Assembly: GCA_032622095.1 (NCBI GenBank)
Contig: CP136063.1
Coordinates: 180,151,956 to 180,215,955 of the forward strand
Source: Siphonodentalium dalli
Lineage: Eukaryota > Mollusca > Scaphopoda > Gadilida > Siphonodentaliidae
Length of the DNA stretch: 64,000 nucleotides
Direction: 5' to 3'
Shown: positions 62,501 through 63,800 of the stretch, one piece after another
Position numbering within the stretch: the first letter of the stretch is position 1
How the letters are laid out: every line of letters starts with the position of its first letter
Position numbers and translations under genes: made by a program
The notes under the pieces: model-generated
The model's database searches: none
What the model was told of the DNA's origin: nothing
Seen by the model: only the letters and a program-made list of their open reading frames with translations

Positions 62501-63800
62501 GCCAATGCATTCTCTTATATATGCGAGGCGACCTATGGTCGACTCGCATATATAAGAGAATGCATTGGCACAGGGTATATGGGTTGATACAAAAATCGAC
62601 CTGGCACTCAAAGGGTTAATGACATGAAAGTATGAAATGAAACTGAAGATTGGGTATATTATAAAATTGCCTATAAAGGCATAATAAAGTGATTTATTTC
62701 CGATGGAGCTGAGCATAATTCGAGGTGAAATCCCTTAGTTGAAACTAAATTTGCTAAGATGAGTTCCATCTCTCAAGTATGCTCCAAATATTTTTGCGAG
62801 ATTTCTGTTCTAAAAATAAACTCTAAAACTGTCCCAGGTATGTGAAAAGAAAAAATTAATATGGAGTCCCGGCACGAGTTTAATGATTTTTCTGTATGAC
62901 GTATGACGCGTGCAGTACAACTGCTTACTTCCATTGGTTAATTGGCAGAATCACGGTTCGTGAATTTAGCTTTTTTTGTTGCCCTTTATACGGCAAATGT
63001 CTGAGGGTTAAATATACCGATCACGATCAAAATTGCCAAGTGATTTCTCTTCCAAAATACTGCAAATATAATTGAGAGCATTGCGCATTTGAATTTTTTT
63101 AATCCATGTTCCCACCGGTGTTTCAGAAGTCCCGGGACTTCGTCTTATACATGCGACTCCAGGTCAACATGACTCAACAATATATCTAGTATAGTGCCAC
63201 TTACTAGCACTGTGCTGTGATTTTATAAACAACAATCGATCAAGATTTGTTGTGGGGATAAACAAAATCGGCCTGTCTTCCAAAATTACAATACACGAAA
63301 AAATATACATGTGCAGACTGGAATAAGGTTTGTGCAGGGTCAAAATTTTCCAAAATTTACTAAACATGCATGCACGTTTATTCCAGACATGAGAGTAATT
63401 AGGGTAGTTTAATGTGGAATAATCAATTCCGAACGGGGTGTGTGAGATGAAACACGTGGTTAGAATAATTATTCTGTTTCCTAAGACAGATTACAAATCT
63501 ATCTGTTACGGTACTGTCTTCTAATATTTCCAAATTGGCCTGAATATACCAAAGATCTGTTTCTTGTTTCCAAGTTTGAATAATTATTGTGTTTGCAGTT
63601 CTTAATAATTCCCACTCAGTCAAATGGTTTTCTAAAAGATTCACAATTAACATGAAAAATATACATTATGAGACTGGAGTCAAGTTTACCATGGCTGATG
63701 ATGTTGTTATAAACTCTGCTGTTGATGTGGGTTCAGTTGTTGGCTGGGACGCTTCTGTCTGCATAGTTGTGGGCTGCAATATGGATAATGTAATTGGAGC
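12300..63800 (-). CDS. Polycystin-1-like protein (PKD1 family), 16 exons, 5' end outside window
   Basis: Spliced model, minus strand: 63800-63690, 56899-56794, 53794-53709, 44257-44132, 42917-42826, 35445-35337, 33217-32963, 31727-31583, 29497-28986, 28729-28499, 23934-23654, 20970-20197, 19411-19155, 17504-17221, 15306-15171, 13510-12300. Every intron is GT-AG, all phases match, and the total is 4716 nt (1571 residues plus TAA). Order in the fragment: Thr/Ser linker 1-37, GAIN about 40-530, GPS 498-534, TM1 561-580, PLAT 597-713, TM2 770-789, TM3 811-833, acidic cytoplasmic loop to 942, TM4-TM5 948-1013, TM6 1070-1090, polycystin extracellular (TOP) domain, channel TM7-TM11. Known of the family: large receptor-like membrane proteins cleaved at the GPS, often pairing with TRPP channel subunits in cilia or sperm. 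Orthology to PKD1, PKD1L1-3 or PKDREJ/suREJ cannot be decided without the ectodomain, so no symbol is given. Confidence 0.93.
13959..14180. mobile_element. Family A MITE, complete, inverted orientation
   Basis: It is bounded by TTAA at 13959-13962 and 14177-14180. Ends are ttaacccaatcattacggg and cagtcatggaagggttaa. The core has ggccaatgtattcacttgta and aggctccctatggaagactg. In intron 15. Confidence 0.85.
14240..14735. repeat. Foldback repeat R3, interrupted by a family A MITE
   Basis: The left arm agatggtctatatcttcc pairs with a right arm near 14700. The segment atagaagcatttccggacag matches copies at 34288 and, less well, about 19980. The MITE at 14376-14630 sits inside it at a TTAA. Confidence 0.65.
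14376..14630. mobile_element. Family A MITE, nested in repeat R3
   Basis: TTAA flanks at 14376-14379 and 14627-14630. Ends are ttaacccatccatactggag and ctcccatcacgaaaggattaa. The R3 copy at about 34270-34295 (aaatcaatagtaattgatag) shows the unoccupied site, with TAA once where this copy has TTAA twice. Confidence 0.9.
14736..14846. mobile_element. Family C MITE, right half
   Basis: It starts at the hairpin tip (ctctgagagctttccgataa) and runs to gggcattactgta. The left arm is missing. Confidence 0.85.
15171..15306 (-). CDS. Polycystin-1-like exon 15: start of polycystin (TOP) domain
   Basis: 136 nt, acceptor catatttacag, donor AAAAAG|GTAGGT, phase 0 in and 1 out. It encodes IVTAELFWKYVDEKLM and DFILVGAARFRQIRVKK. 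The (L/V)GxxRxRQxRV motif is diagnostic of the extracellular domain of polycystins. Its last base G joins AT of exon 16 to give Asp in KKDSC, as in PKD1 relatives. Confidence 0.95.
15384..15650. mobile_element. Family A MITE, complete
   Basis: TTAA at both ends. Termini are ttaacccttccatgacttga and ctcccgtcatggaagtgttaa. It begins 78 bases upstream (minus sense) of the exon 15 acceptor. Confidence 0.88.
16290..17213. mobile_element. Family D MITE, interrupted by a family C array, abutting the exon 14 donor
   Basis: The left end is caagcctgtatacattgtgt and the right end is tatacaggcttg (17202-17213), complementary to it. Paired agaatgaggtccccagaggg-like blocks lie inside. The family C insertion occupies 16701-17201 and duplicated TA. 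The right end stops one base short of the exon 14 donor hexamer. Confidence 0.85.
16701..17201. mobile_element. Family C MITE expanded to three tandem hairpins, nested in family D
   Basis: Outer ends are TACAGTAATGCCC and GGGCATTACTGTA. The inner hairpin (ggatttagtcggaaatatgg to its complement, tip gaaagctctccncgagagct) occurs three times with a period of about 158 bases, joined by ttgttgagatagaagtctct. Confidence 0.92.
17221..17504 (-). CDS. Polycystin-1-like exon 14: linker and TM6 (channel S1)
   Basis: 284 nt, acceptor cattaacag, donor GACAAG|GTGAGT, phase 1 in and 0 out. It has a basic cytoplasmic segment, then MRQRMSEVLQFIFLYFSFLC, which starts TM6 (about 1070-1090). It then enters the extracellular polycystin domain (NPSYLKDPYYLDK). 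The end of a family D repeat is separated from the donor hexamer by a single base. Confidence 0.95.
17684..17814. mobile_element. Small palindromic MITE-like element
   Basis: Arms are gtttcctgccagggtgcatg and catgtaccctggcaggaaac, with further pairing through tggtgtcatg and ttatattcaacc. Only one copy is seen in the window. Confidence 0.75.
18691..19129. mobile_element. Family D MITE, complete
   Basis: Inverted ends are caagcctgcaaatagggtgt and cactatttgcaggcttg. Inside each end is a self-complementary block (tcaccctctggggacct-like). The core is tatagtctcaaattaacatt to gaggtgactaatgggtgaac. It ends 19 bases from the exon 13 donor hexamer. Confidence 0.88.
19155..19411 (-). CDS. Polycystin-1-like exon 13: TM4 and TM5
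   Basis: 257 nt, acceptor tattttcag, donor ATAT|GTGAGT, phase 2 in and 1 out. It encodes LPPCFLYVGWTLVITVSVVC (TM4), the loop YGLKYGYNTSVQWLVSFFTS, then FFQSNAITQPLKVFCVAFLL (TM5). The Gln-Trp-Leu, Ser-Phe-Phe-Gln and Thr-Gln-Pro-x-Lys-Val signatures are typical of polycystin-1 proteins. A family D MITE ends 19 bases from the donor hexamer. Confidence 0.95.
19436..19664. mobile_element. Family B MITE, inverted, ends eroded
   Basis: It contains atccctttctatattaaatg, ttcttccattctgttataaa, aatgtttagataataagttc and ttgttgaacttattatctga. It begins 25 bases upstream of the exon 13 acceptor in the sense of transcription. Confidence 0.75.
19719..19786. mobile_element. Family A MITE, left end only
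   Basis: ttaaccctttcataactgga through gtgccaatgcattctcatata, then cut abruptly at the start of repeat R2. Confidence 0.8.
19787..20105. repeat. Repeat R2 followed by R3-like sequence
   Basis: cataataaagtgatttattt, tatgctccaaa and atttctgttctaaaaata match 62680-62830. The following block ttccggacacatg, ccccggaatctatataaaac matches repeat R3 (14640, 34290). Confidence 0.7.
20197..20970 (-). CDS. Polycystin-1-like exon 12: end of PLAT, TM2, TM3, cytoplasmic loop
   Basis: 774 nt, acceptor ccatttaag, donor ATAGG|GTTAGT, phase 2 in and 2 out. It completes PLAT (YLKQIVVQDLQTNEHWTFLC, then WLSLSRG). It carries the family motif FTRAQRLSC before TM2 (about 770-789) and TM3 (about 811-833). A long hydrophilic loop (834-942) is rich in Ser, Lys and Asp, including an acidic serine patch SSDDSDDTISDGTG that resembles casein kinase 2 sites (inference). 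Confidence 0.94.
22153..22972 (-). mobile_element. Tc1/mariner-superfamily element, internally deleted
   Basis: Long inverted ends: left aaagtaagtcccccctcata and right tatgaggggggacttacttt, with weaker pairing for another 100 bases or more. Between them the minus strand encodes only an N-terminal helix-turn-helix-like region. The catalytic DDE part is absent. Flanks read cttata and tataag, consistent with TA insertion. Confidence 0.82.
22404..22685 (-). pseudogene. Transposase N-terminal HTH fragment
   Basis: The reading LLKANKPTNQVAERMGVSPY followed by TTRKLNHFQETGFVKDHIKI and GQSSRSQ has the form of the paired-like HTH of Tc1/mariner transposases (helix, GVS turn, recognition helix, ETG-x-VKD, basic Gly-Arg linker). 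The frame then loses similarity. No DDE/D residues can be located, so this is a remnant. Confidence 0.7.
23128..23284. mobile_element. Small palindromic MITE-like element
   Basis: Arms agagtaatcaattggttctg / cggaacttattgattactct, then gagaattacgttaaataatt / aattatttaatgtaattctc and the inner ggtaagaaac / gtttcttacc. Single copy in the window. Confidence 0.8.
23654..23934 (-). CDS. Polycystin-1-like exon 11: first and larger part of the PLAT domain
   Basis: 281 nt, acceptor gtctccacag, donor AATG|GTAAGT, phase 0 in and 2 out. Motifs are GVFPLADNDPGNQYCYLV, TGWWAKAGTTSNVYLQI, WFLLTTHAPVGDLQSLTI and WHDNSGTNPEW. These are the conserved PLAT/LH2 blocks of polycystin-1 family proteins, placed just after TM1 on the cytoplasmic side. 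The known role is binding lipids and partner proteins. Confidence 0.95.
24440..25045. repeat. Diverged direct duplication, GCAAA/TTTGC-rich
   Basis: The block from about 24615 to 24785 (attagtttcaagtttgcggt, tttgttcgctgcatgtgc) recurs in diverged form at about 24880-25045 (attagtttcaagttcgcagt, tttgttcgccacatgtgcg). It is preceded by irregular tttgctgcaactttgc motifs. No coding content is seen. Confidence 0.65.
25046..26371. other. Intron 10, no recognisable feature
   Basis: AT-rich with no shared repeats. A 15-codon frame starts atggcggatgtgccctttga at 25494, but it has no donor and is not supported as a gene. Confidence 0.4.
26372..26895. mobile_element. Non-autonomous element with inverted ends carrying subterminal iterated motifs
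   Basis: The left end gatggggtcattgtcacaag (26385-26404) is complementary to cttgtgacaatgaccccatc (26867-26886). Each end then has three copies of a motif like gatcacannngtagccagct followed by ttt. The spacing is about 30 bases. The interior is short and non-coding. Confidence 0.8.
26896..27701. other. Intron 10, no recognisable feature
   Basis: No repeats matched and no open frame over 63 codons. Confidence 0.4.
27702..27883. mobile_element. Family C hairpin MITE
   Basis: Ends are TACAGTAATTCCC and GGGCATTACTGTA. The left arm is shortened around ggatttagaatcaccgagag, so the stem is asymmetric. Confidence 0.9.
27884..28498. other. Intron 10, no recognisable feature
   Basis: Unmatched AT-rich sequence leading to the exon 10 donor. 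A motif gagatacctcttaccaaatt recurs loosely at about 40758 (gagatacctagctcttact). Confidence 0.4.
28499..28729 (-). CDS. Polycystin-1-like exon 10: second GPS half and TM1
   Basis: 77 codons, phase 0 both ends, acceptor ttccatttcag, donor GGAAAG|GTAAGA. It opens with the second GPS half, HCACGHLTAF, with Cys526, Cys528 and the His-Leu/Thr cleavage tripeptide at 530-532. The tethered peptide LVAPNFVDPFGDAA follows. TM1 is at about 561-580, and a basic stop-transfer sequence WARRADRADTGK follows, closely resembling PKD1. All GPS residues needed for cis-autoproteolysis are present, so cleavage is expected (inference). Confidence 0.95.
28986..29497 (-). CDS. Polycystin-1-like exon 9: GAIN C-terminal part and first half of GPS
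   Basis: 512 nt, acceptor gtttctttcag, donor TGTCAG|GTAAGA, phase 1 in and 0 out. It is extracellular, rich in sequons (NLT, NRS, NKS, NYS and others), and ends with the first GPS half CIHWDEQDEHWGSTGCQ, carrying Cys498, Trp501, Trp508 and Cys513 of the fragment. The GPS is completed by exon 10 after a 256-base intron free of recognisable transposons, the shortest intron of the gene in this window. Confidence 0.93.
29594..29793. mobile_element. Family B MITE
   Basis: Left gtaaccctttctatactaaa, middle ttgttgaacttattatctaa, right ccatttagtatagaaatggttaa. TTAA is kept at the right end. Confidence 0.85.
30484..30905. mobile_element. Foldback element, single copy
   Basis: The arm from 30487 (gaacatggaaaatagatata, gttcttattgttattattgg) pairs with the reverse complement of 30785-30903 (aacaataataaaataagaac, catttttccatgttctt). 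About 120 bases pair imperfectly around a loop. Confidence 0.7.
30972..31062. mobile_element. Family B MITE, left part
   Basis: ttaatcatttctatactaaa, then cttaggaaatcttcagataa and aagttcaacaaac. It is truncated after the central motif. Confidence 0.7.
31583..31727 (-). CDS. Polycystin-1-like exon 8: GAIN beta subdomain
   Basis: 145 nt, acceptor gatctttacag, donor AACAAAG|GTAGAA, phase 0 in and 1 out. The stretch NPYTWSSTSADITSPVVDIQ matches the polycystin/REJ pattern Asn-Pro-(Phe/Tyr)-x-Trp followed by a beta strand before the GPS. A sequon NNS is present. It is joined to exon 9 by a GGC codon split across the intron. Confidence 0.9.
32050..32265. repeat. Family E repeat, copy 3
   Basis: Shares caaaaatcgatatctgatca, ctttgatgggtgggttcc, gaatcaaatattttttaacc and cggataatgcatctttaat with the copies at 6960 and 9500. 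Only one arm of the 61-base palindrome is present. Confidence 0.7.
32272..32497. mobile_element. Family B MITE, complete
   Basis: TTAA at both ends. ttaaccctttcttcgtttct at the left, tttcatttagtaaagaaag at the right, with actcattggcaagtagttcc inside. It abuts the family E copy. Confidence 0.8.
32963..33217 (-). CDS. Polycystin-1-like exon 7: GAIN subdomain
   Basis: 85 codons, phase 0 both ends, acceptor caaatttcag, donor TCTAAG|GTTAAG. It begins LKENTKKILSTVGKLSDAVL and ends PGVSSGDTVTSK. It contains N-glycosylation sequons (NAS, NSS, NIT). It spans the junction from the helical to the beta-rich part of GAIN. Confidence 0.88.
33864..33988. mobile_element. Family C MITE, right half
   Basis: Hairpin tip tgaaagctctccccgagagc, then the right arm to gagcattactgta. 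The left arm is missing. Confidence 0.85.
34245..34390. repeat. Repeat R3, copy with unoccupied TTAA-type site
   Basis: gcattatataagaaaatgtc, gatatcaaatcaatagtaattg, agaagcgtttccggacag, ggaagagacagaccatc. This is the paralogous empty site for the MITE at 14376. Confidence 0.7.
35128..35325. mobile_element. Family B MITE touching the exon 6 donor
   Basis: ttgttgagcttattgtttga, caccaataaataggaatcct, gaatccattcagtaaaaaaa. The terminal TTAA at the right is lost. Five bases separate it from the donor hexamer of exon 6. Confidence 0.78.
35337..35445 (-). CDS. Polycystin-1-like exon 6: GAIN helical region
   Basis: 109 nt, acceptor tttgttttag, donor ACAAAG|GTTGGT, phase 2 in and 0 out. It reads NIIGGVASLLGLQISTDTDI followed by an acidic/Lys-rich segment ending EKSTK. 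A family B MITE terminus lies about 5 bases beyond the donor hexamer, so nearly the whole downstream intron edge is transposon-derived. Confidence 0.87.
35446..35811. other. Intron 5 start, no recognisable feature
   Basis: An open minus frame continues upstream of exon 6 but is interrupted by the acceptor. No repeat is matched. Confidence 0.4.
35812..36138. mobile_element. Short MITE-like relative of the adjacent inverted-end element
   Basis: Ends aaaattagtttttcctcaag and cttgaggaaaaactaatttt are exact complements, extended by ggaagccc/gggcttcc and gaactata/tagttc. Interior 35850-36010 matches the reverse complement of the right end of the larger element (about 39770-39935). Confidence 0.8.
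36139..39957. mobile_element. Unclassified element of 3.8 kb with inverted ends
   Basis: Left end tttttccgccaaggagaagc plus ccttcaactgaactatatgg; right end is the complement (gggcttctccttggcggaaa). The interior has a GC-rich stretch (36530-38030) holding two diverged copies of one unit: gaggattggttgcccgaatc at 36604 and 37386, and gtaatggagtgggccacgg at 37257 and 37957. Several short frames exist (longest 153 codons, 36973-37434 minus) without recognisable domains. Confidence 0.6.
39959..40390. mobile_element. Family D MITE, complete
   Basis: Ends caagtctgcaaatagtgatc and cactatttcaagacttg. It directly abuts the right end of the 3.8 kb element. Confidence 0.85.
40391..41466. other. Intron 5, no recognisable gene
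   Basis: Contains a T-rich low-complexity stretch (40970-41035) and no shared repeats. Confidence 0.4.
41467..42290 (-). mobile_element. 5'-truncated non-LTR retrotransposon (L2/CR1-like LINE), reverse transcriptase C-terminus
   Basis: The minus strand shows, in order and across frame shifts, LNDKKTQVMICGTE, IGGTTMPFSTSLKNFGITIG, LHRLPINKYINYKCALLAYW and RRSLEYFAPTIWNQLPKDV. This is the usual end of a LINE reverse transcriptase ORF. It is followed by a 3' UTR (gcagcgctttgagccttcgg) and a tail of ATT repeats, seen as TAA repeats at 41464-41484. The clade is inferred from the tail and the C-terminal pattern. Confidence 0.85.
42690..42797. mobile_element. Family D MITE, right part
   Basis: gatacttcccagaaaatgag, gcagaatgagttccagaggg, cactatttcaaggcttg. 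The left end and the mirrored block are missing. Confidence 0.78.
42826..42917 (-). CDS. Polycystin-1-like exon 5: GAIN helical region
   Basis: 92 nt, acceptor aattttccag, donor GCAAG|GTGAGA, phase 0 in and 2 out. It encodes SNAAGLYEDLADSFSSLING and then an acidic stretch ending AAEEQA; the Ser codon is completed by exon 6. A truncated family D repeat ends about 22 bases from the donor hexamer, on the intron side. Confidence 0.85.
43611..43801. mobile_element. Family C hairpin MITE
   Basis: Ends AGAGTAATGCCC and GGGCATTACTGTA. The left arm is deleted near the tip (ggaaatagtctcaccgagag). Confidence 0.9.
44132..44257 (-). CDS. Polycystin-1-like exon 4: GAIN helical region
   Basis: 42 codons, phase 0 on both sides, acceptor tcactttcag, donor CACAG|GTAGAG. 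It encodes LREVLVDTLKLIEVDSLESM and continues helical to NELSEEAQ. The composition and Leu/Val spacing fit the alpha-helical GAIN subdomain A. It joins exon 5 in phase. Confidence 0.85.
44888..44966. repeat. GC-rich palindromic element
   Basis: Arms ggttatgaggcttcagtctc / gaccccggcctcataactcg with center ggcctgcggcctcaggcc. Single copy in the window. Confidence 0.65.
45067..45461. mobile_element. Family D MITE, complete
   Basis: Ends caagccttgaaataatgcgt and cactatttcaaggc. Two mirrored blocks flank the core tatagtctcaaattaacatt. Confidence 0.87.
45462..46807. other. Intron 3, no supported gene
   Basis: A 160-codon plus-strand frame (45721-46203) shows no domain, signal or splice context I recognise. 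No shared repeats. Confidence 0.4.
46808..47254. mobile_element. Family D MITE, complete
   Basis: Ends ccaagcctgaattcagtgtg and actaaattcaggcttgg. It has the most symmetrical ends of the family copies here. Confidence 0.9.
47462..47678. mobile_element. Family C hairpin MITE, full length
   Basis: TACAGTAATGCCCTAAATAA and its complement at the ends. Arms of about 107 bases are nearly perfect, with the tip ggaaagctctcagcgagagc. This is the best reference copy of the family. Confidence 0.95.
47903..48050. mobile_element. Family A MITE, left part
   Basis: ttaacccttgcatgactgga, tcttatatatgcgagtctcc, cagtatttaccttgacattg. The right part is missing. Confidence 0.82.
48316..48465 (+). repeat. DIRS element 1, left inverted terminal repeat
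   Basis: gtattaattattaatacgat, ctttctggtccgaaaaactc, gcgcatgcgcgccaggtcag and tctggcgaatcgaat pair with the right repeat in reverse complement, with few mismatches and one length difference near cttttt. Confidence 0.95.
48857..49553 (+). pseudogene. DIRS element 1 gag-like ORF, frameshifted
   Basis: The first frame (48857-49270) begins MDREPMEYVQLILKEDTFEK. The second frame (49161-49553) carries on from the overlap with SHAFFHIIRRALASS and a Lys-rich segment ending in KAGKRKRGTHR. Position before RT and the charged, helical composition fit the ORF1/gag-like product of DIRS elements, which has no strongly conserved domain. The split is a frameshift near 49170-49270. Confidence 0.65.
49803..50620 (+). 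pseudogene. DIRS element 1 reverse transcriptase, deleted and frameshifted
   Basis: The first frame has TIFLVPKKNGKLRPVINLKP and FSIDLEDAYFHLKIH (first catalytic Asp block). The FLDDW block with the catalytic Asp pair is at 50233-50247 in another frame. SLGFLVNLEKSNLAP then returns to the first frame. Sequence normally lying between the two blocks (thumb-side motif with Leu-Pro-Phe-Gly) is missing at about 50178, so the enzyme is dead (inference from the family layout). Confidence 0.85.
50578..51308 (+). pseudogene. DIRS element 1 RNase H and C-terminal extension, frameshifted
   Basis: TITTDASSSRGWGG (first Asp), ITCLEMEAVIQTLNSF (Glu), VRSDNTTVTQYINKQGG (Asp) are the RNase H catalytic blocks in the frame 50578-51009. 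The frame then shifts to the one holding RGKDNSLADHWSR (last Asp) and the DIRS-typical segment IDMFATDLNKQVPRFCSW and YMYAFPPVPLIARCL. Confidence 0.85.
51485..52438 (+). CDS. DIRS element 1 tyrosine recombinase, open
   Basis: The open frame (which runs from 51083 without a stop) holds a core-binding domain (YACKFRHFNSWCREQHVSP, FLSHLFHKGLSYSTITGYRS) and a catalytic domain. SFRRCSDLNAL carries the first Arg, HSTRSLGPSW the His-x-x-Arg pair, and TFIKHYMK at the C-terminus the nucleophile Tyr. In DIRS elements it inserts circular double-stranded DNA into the genome without an integrase. It is the only uninterrupted enzyme of this copy. The exact start is not determined. Confidence 0.88.
   Translation: MADIDQRFAAKGFSIEARDLLAASWRPGTRRDYACKFRHFNSWCREQHVSPSSVALKDCADFLSHLFHKGLSYSTITGYRSMLSATIPPIDNVLVGKHPDIIRMLRGVFNMRPPVKKLAPSWYLPFILECLKQQPFEPLEDAPMKMVTWKTVLLMAITSFRRCSDLNALQLGEGYINMQTQGVTFRRSGLAKQDRPGHYSQSIFIPAFTECPELDPKRTLVRYLQVTSEWRQGNQVSLFLGLNKPHRAVSSSTRSLWIVKCIKFCYQLHKQLVPSVQEHSTRSLGPSWALFNGVSLPEVLEAAEWSQETTFIKHYMK
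52834..52938 (+). repeat. DIRS element 1 internal complementary region
   Basis: 52834-52878 is the reverse complement of the left outer end (48297-48341). 52879-52938 is the reverse complement of the right outer end (about 53130-53186). The junction aaaaatgagaaat corresponds to the circle junction of the two ends. This is the template feature used for DIRS circle synthesis. Confidence 0.9.
52992..53140 (+). repeat. DIRS element 1, right inverted terminal repeat
   Basis: attcgattcgccaggtagga, gatcagctgacctggcgcgc, gagtttttcggaccagaaag, gtattaataattaatac: complement of the left repeat. Confidence 0.95.
53190..53708. other. Intron 3 end, no recognisable feature
   Basis: AT-rich sequence between the DIRS element and exon 3, with no shared repeats. 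Confidence 0.4.
53709..53794 (-). CDS. Polycystin-1-like exon 3: GAIN helical region
   Basis: 86 nt, acceptor ctcgatcag, donor AAGCAG|GTATTC, phase 1 in and 0 out. It reads ATNLLTEITLGLNSDAVESE and then a basic run ending KKKKQ. It follows exon 2 in phase and precedes exon 4 across the 9.5 kb intron that holds the complete first DIRS element. A TTAA-type MITE begins 38 bases upstream of the acceptor. Confidence 0.85.
53833..54016. mobile_element. Family B MITE, complete
   Basis: TTAA at both ends. ttaacctattctatactaaa, actcattgatgagcac, aatgttcagataataagtta, ttgttgaacttattatctga, tttagaaatggttaa. It starts 38 bases from the exon 3 acceptor. Confidence 0.88.
54087..54256. mobile_element. Family C hairpin MITE, shortened tip
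   Basis: TACAGTAATGCCCTAAATAA and its complement at the ends. The center reads ttccttgttgccattttcat, with the inner part of both arms partly lost. Confidence 0.92.
54417..54468 (-). pseudogene. Degenerate partial copy of polycystin exon 2
   Basis: On the minus strand this reads STVLDNLIPTDKATSN, against STVLDDLIQTGNTS in the real exon at 56794. DNA similarity is high over about 50 bases. It lacks the 5' half of the exon and an intact GT donor (bases around the junction are deleted). It lies in intron 2, beside the minisatellite and 2.4 kb from the parent exon, so it looks like a relic of a local duplication rather than a usable alternative exon. Confidence 0.7.
54535..55640. repeat. Minisatellite, about 42 bp unit, roughly 26 copies
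   Basis: Unit blocks are tcacacaggcatcgcgaaaa, tccacaaaatcac and aatcattcgtatcac. Units alternate between about 43-44 bases and a shorter form of about 36 lacking the aaaatcac insert. Variant changes (cg to tg/ca) look like CpG decay. It lies in intron 2. Confidence 0.93.
56498..56530. repeat. (TA)n microsatellite
   Basis: About 16 uninterrupted AT dinucleotides. Confidence 0.95.
56636..56775. repeat. Possible 3' tail of a non-LTR element or SINE
   Basis: gtgaccaagttacacttaca, cacacacagaccgacagacg and gattataa, a pattern (paired tgacc/ttacac and CAGAC tract) often seen at 3' ends of invertebrate retroposons. No coding part or second copy is here, so the call is weak. Confidence 0.35.
56794..56899 (-). 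CDS. Polycystin-1-like exon 2: start of GAIN-type helical region
   Basis: Acceptor tgactgcag, donor TCAG|GTATCT, phase 0 in and phase 1 out. It encodes an amphipathic helical stretch (AFNEKLAAAENILLNVSSTV) followed by DDLIQTGNTS. Its last codon is completed by exon 3. Helices of this kind form the N-terminal subdomain of GAIN in polycystin-1 and REJ proteins. A degenerate copy of its 3' half lies at 54417-54468. Confidence 0.85.
56998..57216. mobile_element. Family A MITE, inverted, complete
   Basis: TTAA at both ends. ttaaccctttcacgatggga, gcactggtgcagcatttaag, aggtaagctctggtaatgga, ggttaa. It lies 99 bases upstream (minus sense) of the exon 2 acceptor. Confidence 0.87.
57648..57775 (-). 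repeat. DIRS element 2, inverted terminal repeat (3' side)
   Basis: aatattacatatggagttct, tcttaactcgccgcttggtg, gaagcgaagcgaaacgg, cttcgctcagct pair with 62268-62380. Confidence 0.88.
57855..57955 (-). repeat. DIRS element 2 internal complementary region
   Basis: 57855-57918 is the complement of the left outer end (57603-57665). 57919-57955 is the complement of the right outer end with its MITE removed. The junction ctcattttcatttcatac is the circle junction. Confidence 0.88.
58248..59060 (-). pseudogene. DIRS element 2 tyrosine recombinase, broken
   Basis: Minus frames carry GLAYSTITGHQSMMLAILPN, HHPRVIRMVKGVFNERPPIQ, LQVLNIGEGYIINIQPQGIE with FRRTGLSKQDHPNH, and, nearest the 3' end, KPVTSQTISRWLVDYMKLCY and DHVTGHSREVW. 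These match the recombinase of element 1 in order but are split over at least four frames. A segment (58612-58872) is also present at 59508-59775. Confidence 0.82.
59508..59775 (-). pseudogene. Duplicated recombinase segment within DIRS element 2
   Basis: Nearly identical to 58612-58872: tttagacaatccagtccttc, caataccttgtggttgaatg, caccaacataacagtc, tttgaaaggc, aagatcccatgatggtaata. It is fused directly to the RNase H extension. A piece of the normal RNase H/recombinase junction is missing between them. Confidence 0.8.
59780..60330 (-). pseudogene. DIRS element 2 RNase H fragment
   Basis: The minus frame has HMNCLELEAVNRSVSHFLSA, YINKQGGTRSPNLWKLTQKL, IPGQNNVLADFLSRHKLDQN and LDLFAKAQNKQIRSFCAW, the same blocks as element 1. 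The first Asp block is in a neighbouring frame (ITITMDAAKTH). Confidence 0.82.
60529..61267 (-). pseudogene. DIRS element 2 reverse transcriptase fragments
   Basis: FVGVKETKIVPHQIILIQQK matches the region upstream of RT in element 1. The FLDDWLIVNSDRTQL block holds the Asp pair, followed by VINILTSLGK. The intervening palm blocks are in shifted frames. Not functional. Confidence 0.8.
61268..62260 (-). other. DIRS element 2 gag-like region, degenerate
   Basis: Short minus frames (61264-61524, 61804-62046) lie where ORF1 should be. Neither shows a domain. The assignment is by position only. Confidence 0.45.
62268..62380 (-). repeat. DIRS element 2, inverted terminal repeat (5' side), interrupted
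   Basis: agctgagcgaagtaggacat, cgctttgcttcaccaagcg, ttagttaagatttggttaga, gtagaattccatatgtaata; then the family A' MITE; then tgacatgaaag. Confidence 0.88.
62377..62619. mobile_element. Family A' MITE inserted in the DIRS element 2 terminal repeat
   Basis: TTAACCCTTTGAGTGCCAGG and its complement at the ends, the shared tcttatatatgcgaggcgac palindrome, and an A-rich tract (about 62468-62490). The internal complementary region of the same DIRS element preserves the uninterrupted site gtaatattaatgacatg, proving a TTAA duplication. Confidence 0.95.
62680..62830. repeat. Repeat R2, second copy
   Basis: cataataaagtgatttattt, aagtatgctccaaatattt, atttctgttctaaaaataaa; matches 19787-19920. Confidence 0.7.
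62831..63689. other. Intron 1, no recognisable feature
   Basis: No shared repeats and no frame of interest. Confidence 0.4.
63690..63800 (-). CDS. Polycystin-1-like exon 1 of window: Ser/Thr/Pro-rich linker
   Basis: 37 codons, phase 0 at both ends. The acceptor is ccaacatcag and the donor is ATG|GTAAAC. The peptide is dominated by Thr, Ser, Pro and Gln (for example QPTTEPTSTAEFITTSSA), as in a mucin-like extracellular spacer preceding the GAIN domain. It is the least conserved exon. The assignment rests on clean splice sites and on phase agreement with the next exon 6.8 kb away, across the intron holding the second DIRS element. An intervening phase-0 exon cannot be excluded. Confidence 0.7.

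Larger units (their letters stand above)
57603..62642 (-). mobile_element. DIRS1-type retrotransposon, second element, degenerate, with MITE insertion
   Basis: In intron 1, same strand as the polycystin gene. Inverted terminal repeats are about 57648-57775 and 62268-62380 (continued at 62617-62628 beyond a MITE). An internal complementary region is at 57855-57955. Fragments of RT, RNase H and tyrosine recombinase occur in the expected minus-strand order but in many frames. It shares the outer AAAATGAGAAATTT end with element 1, but the coding parts are clearly diverged, so it is a sister family. Confidence 0.88.
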
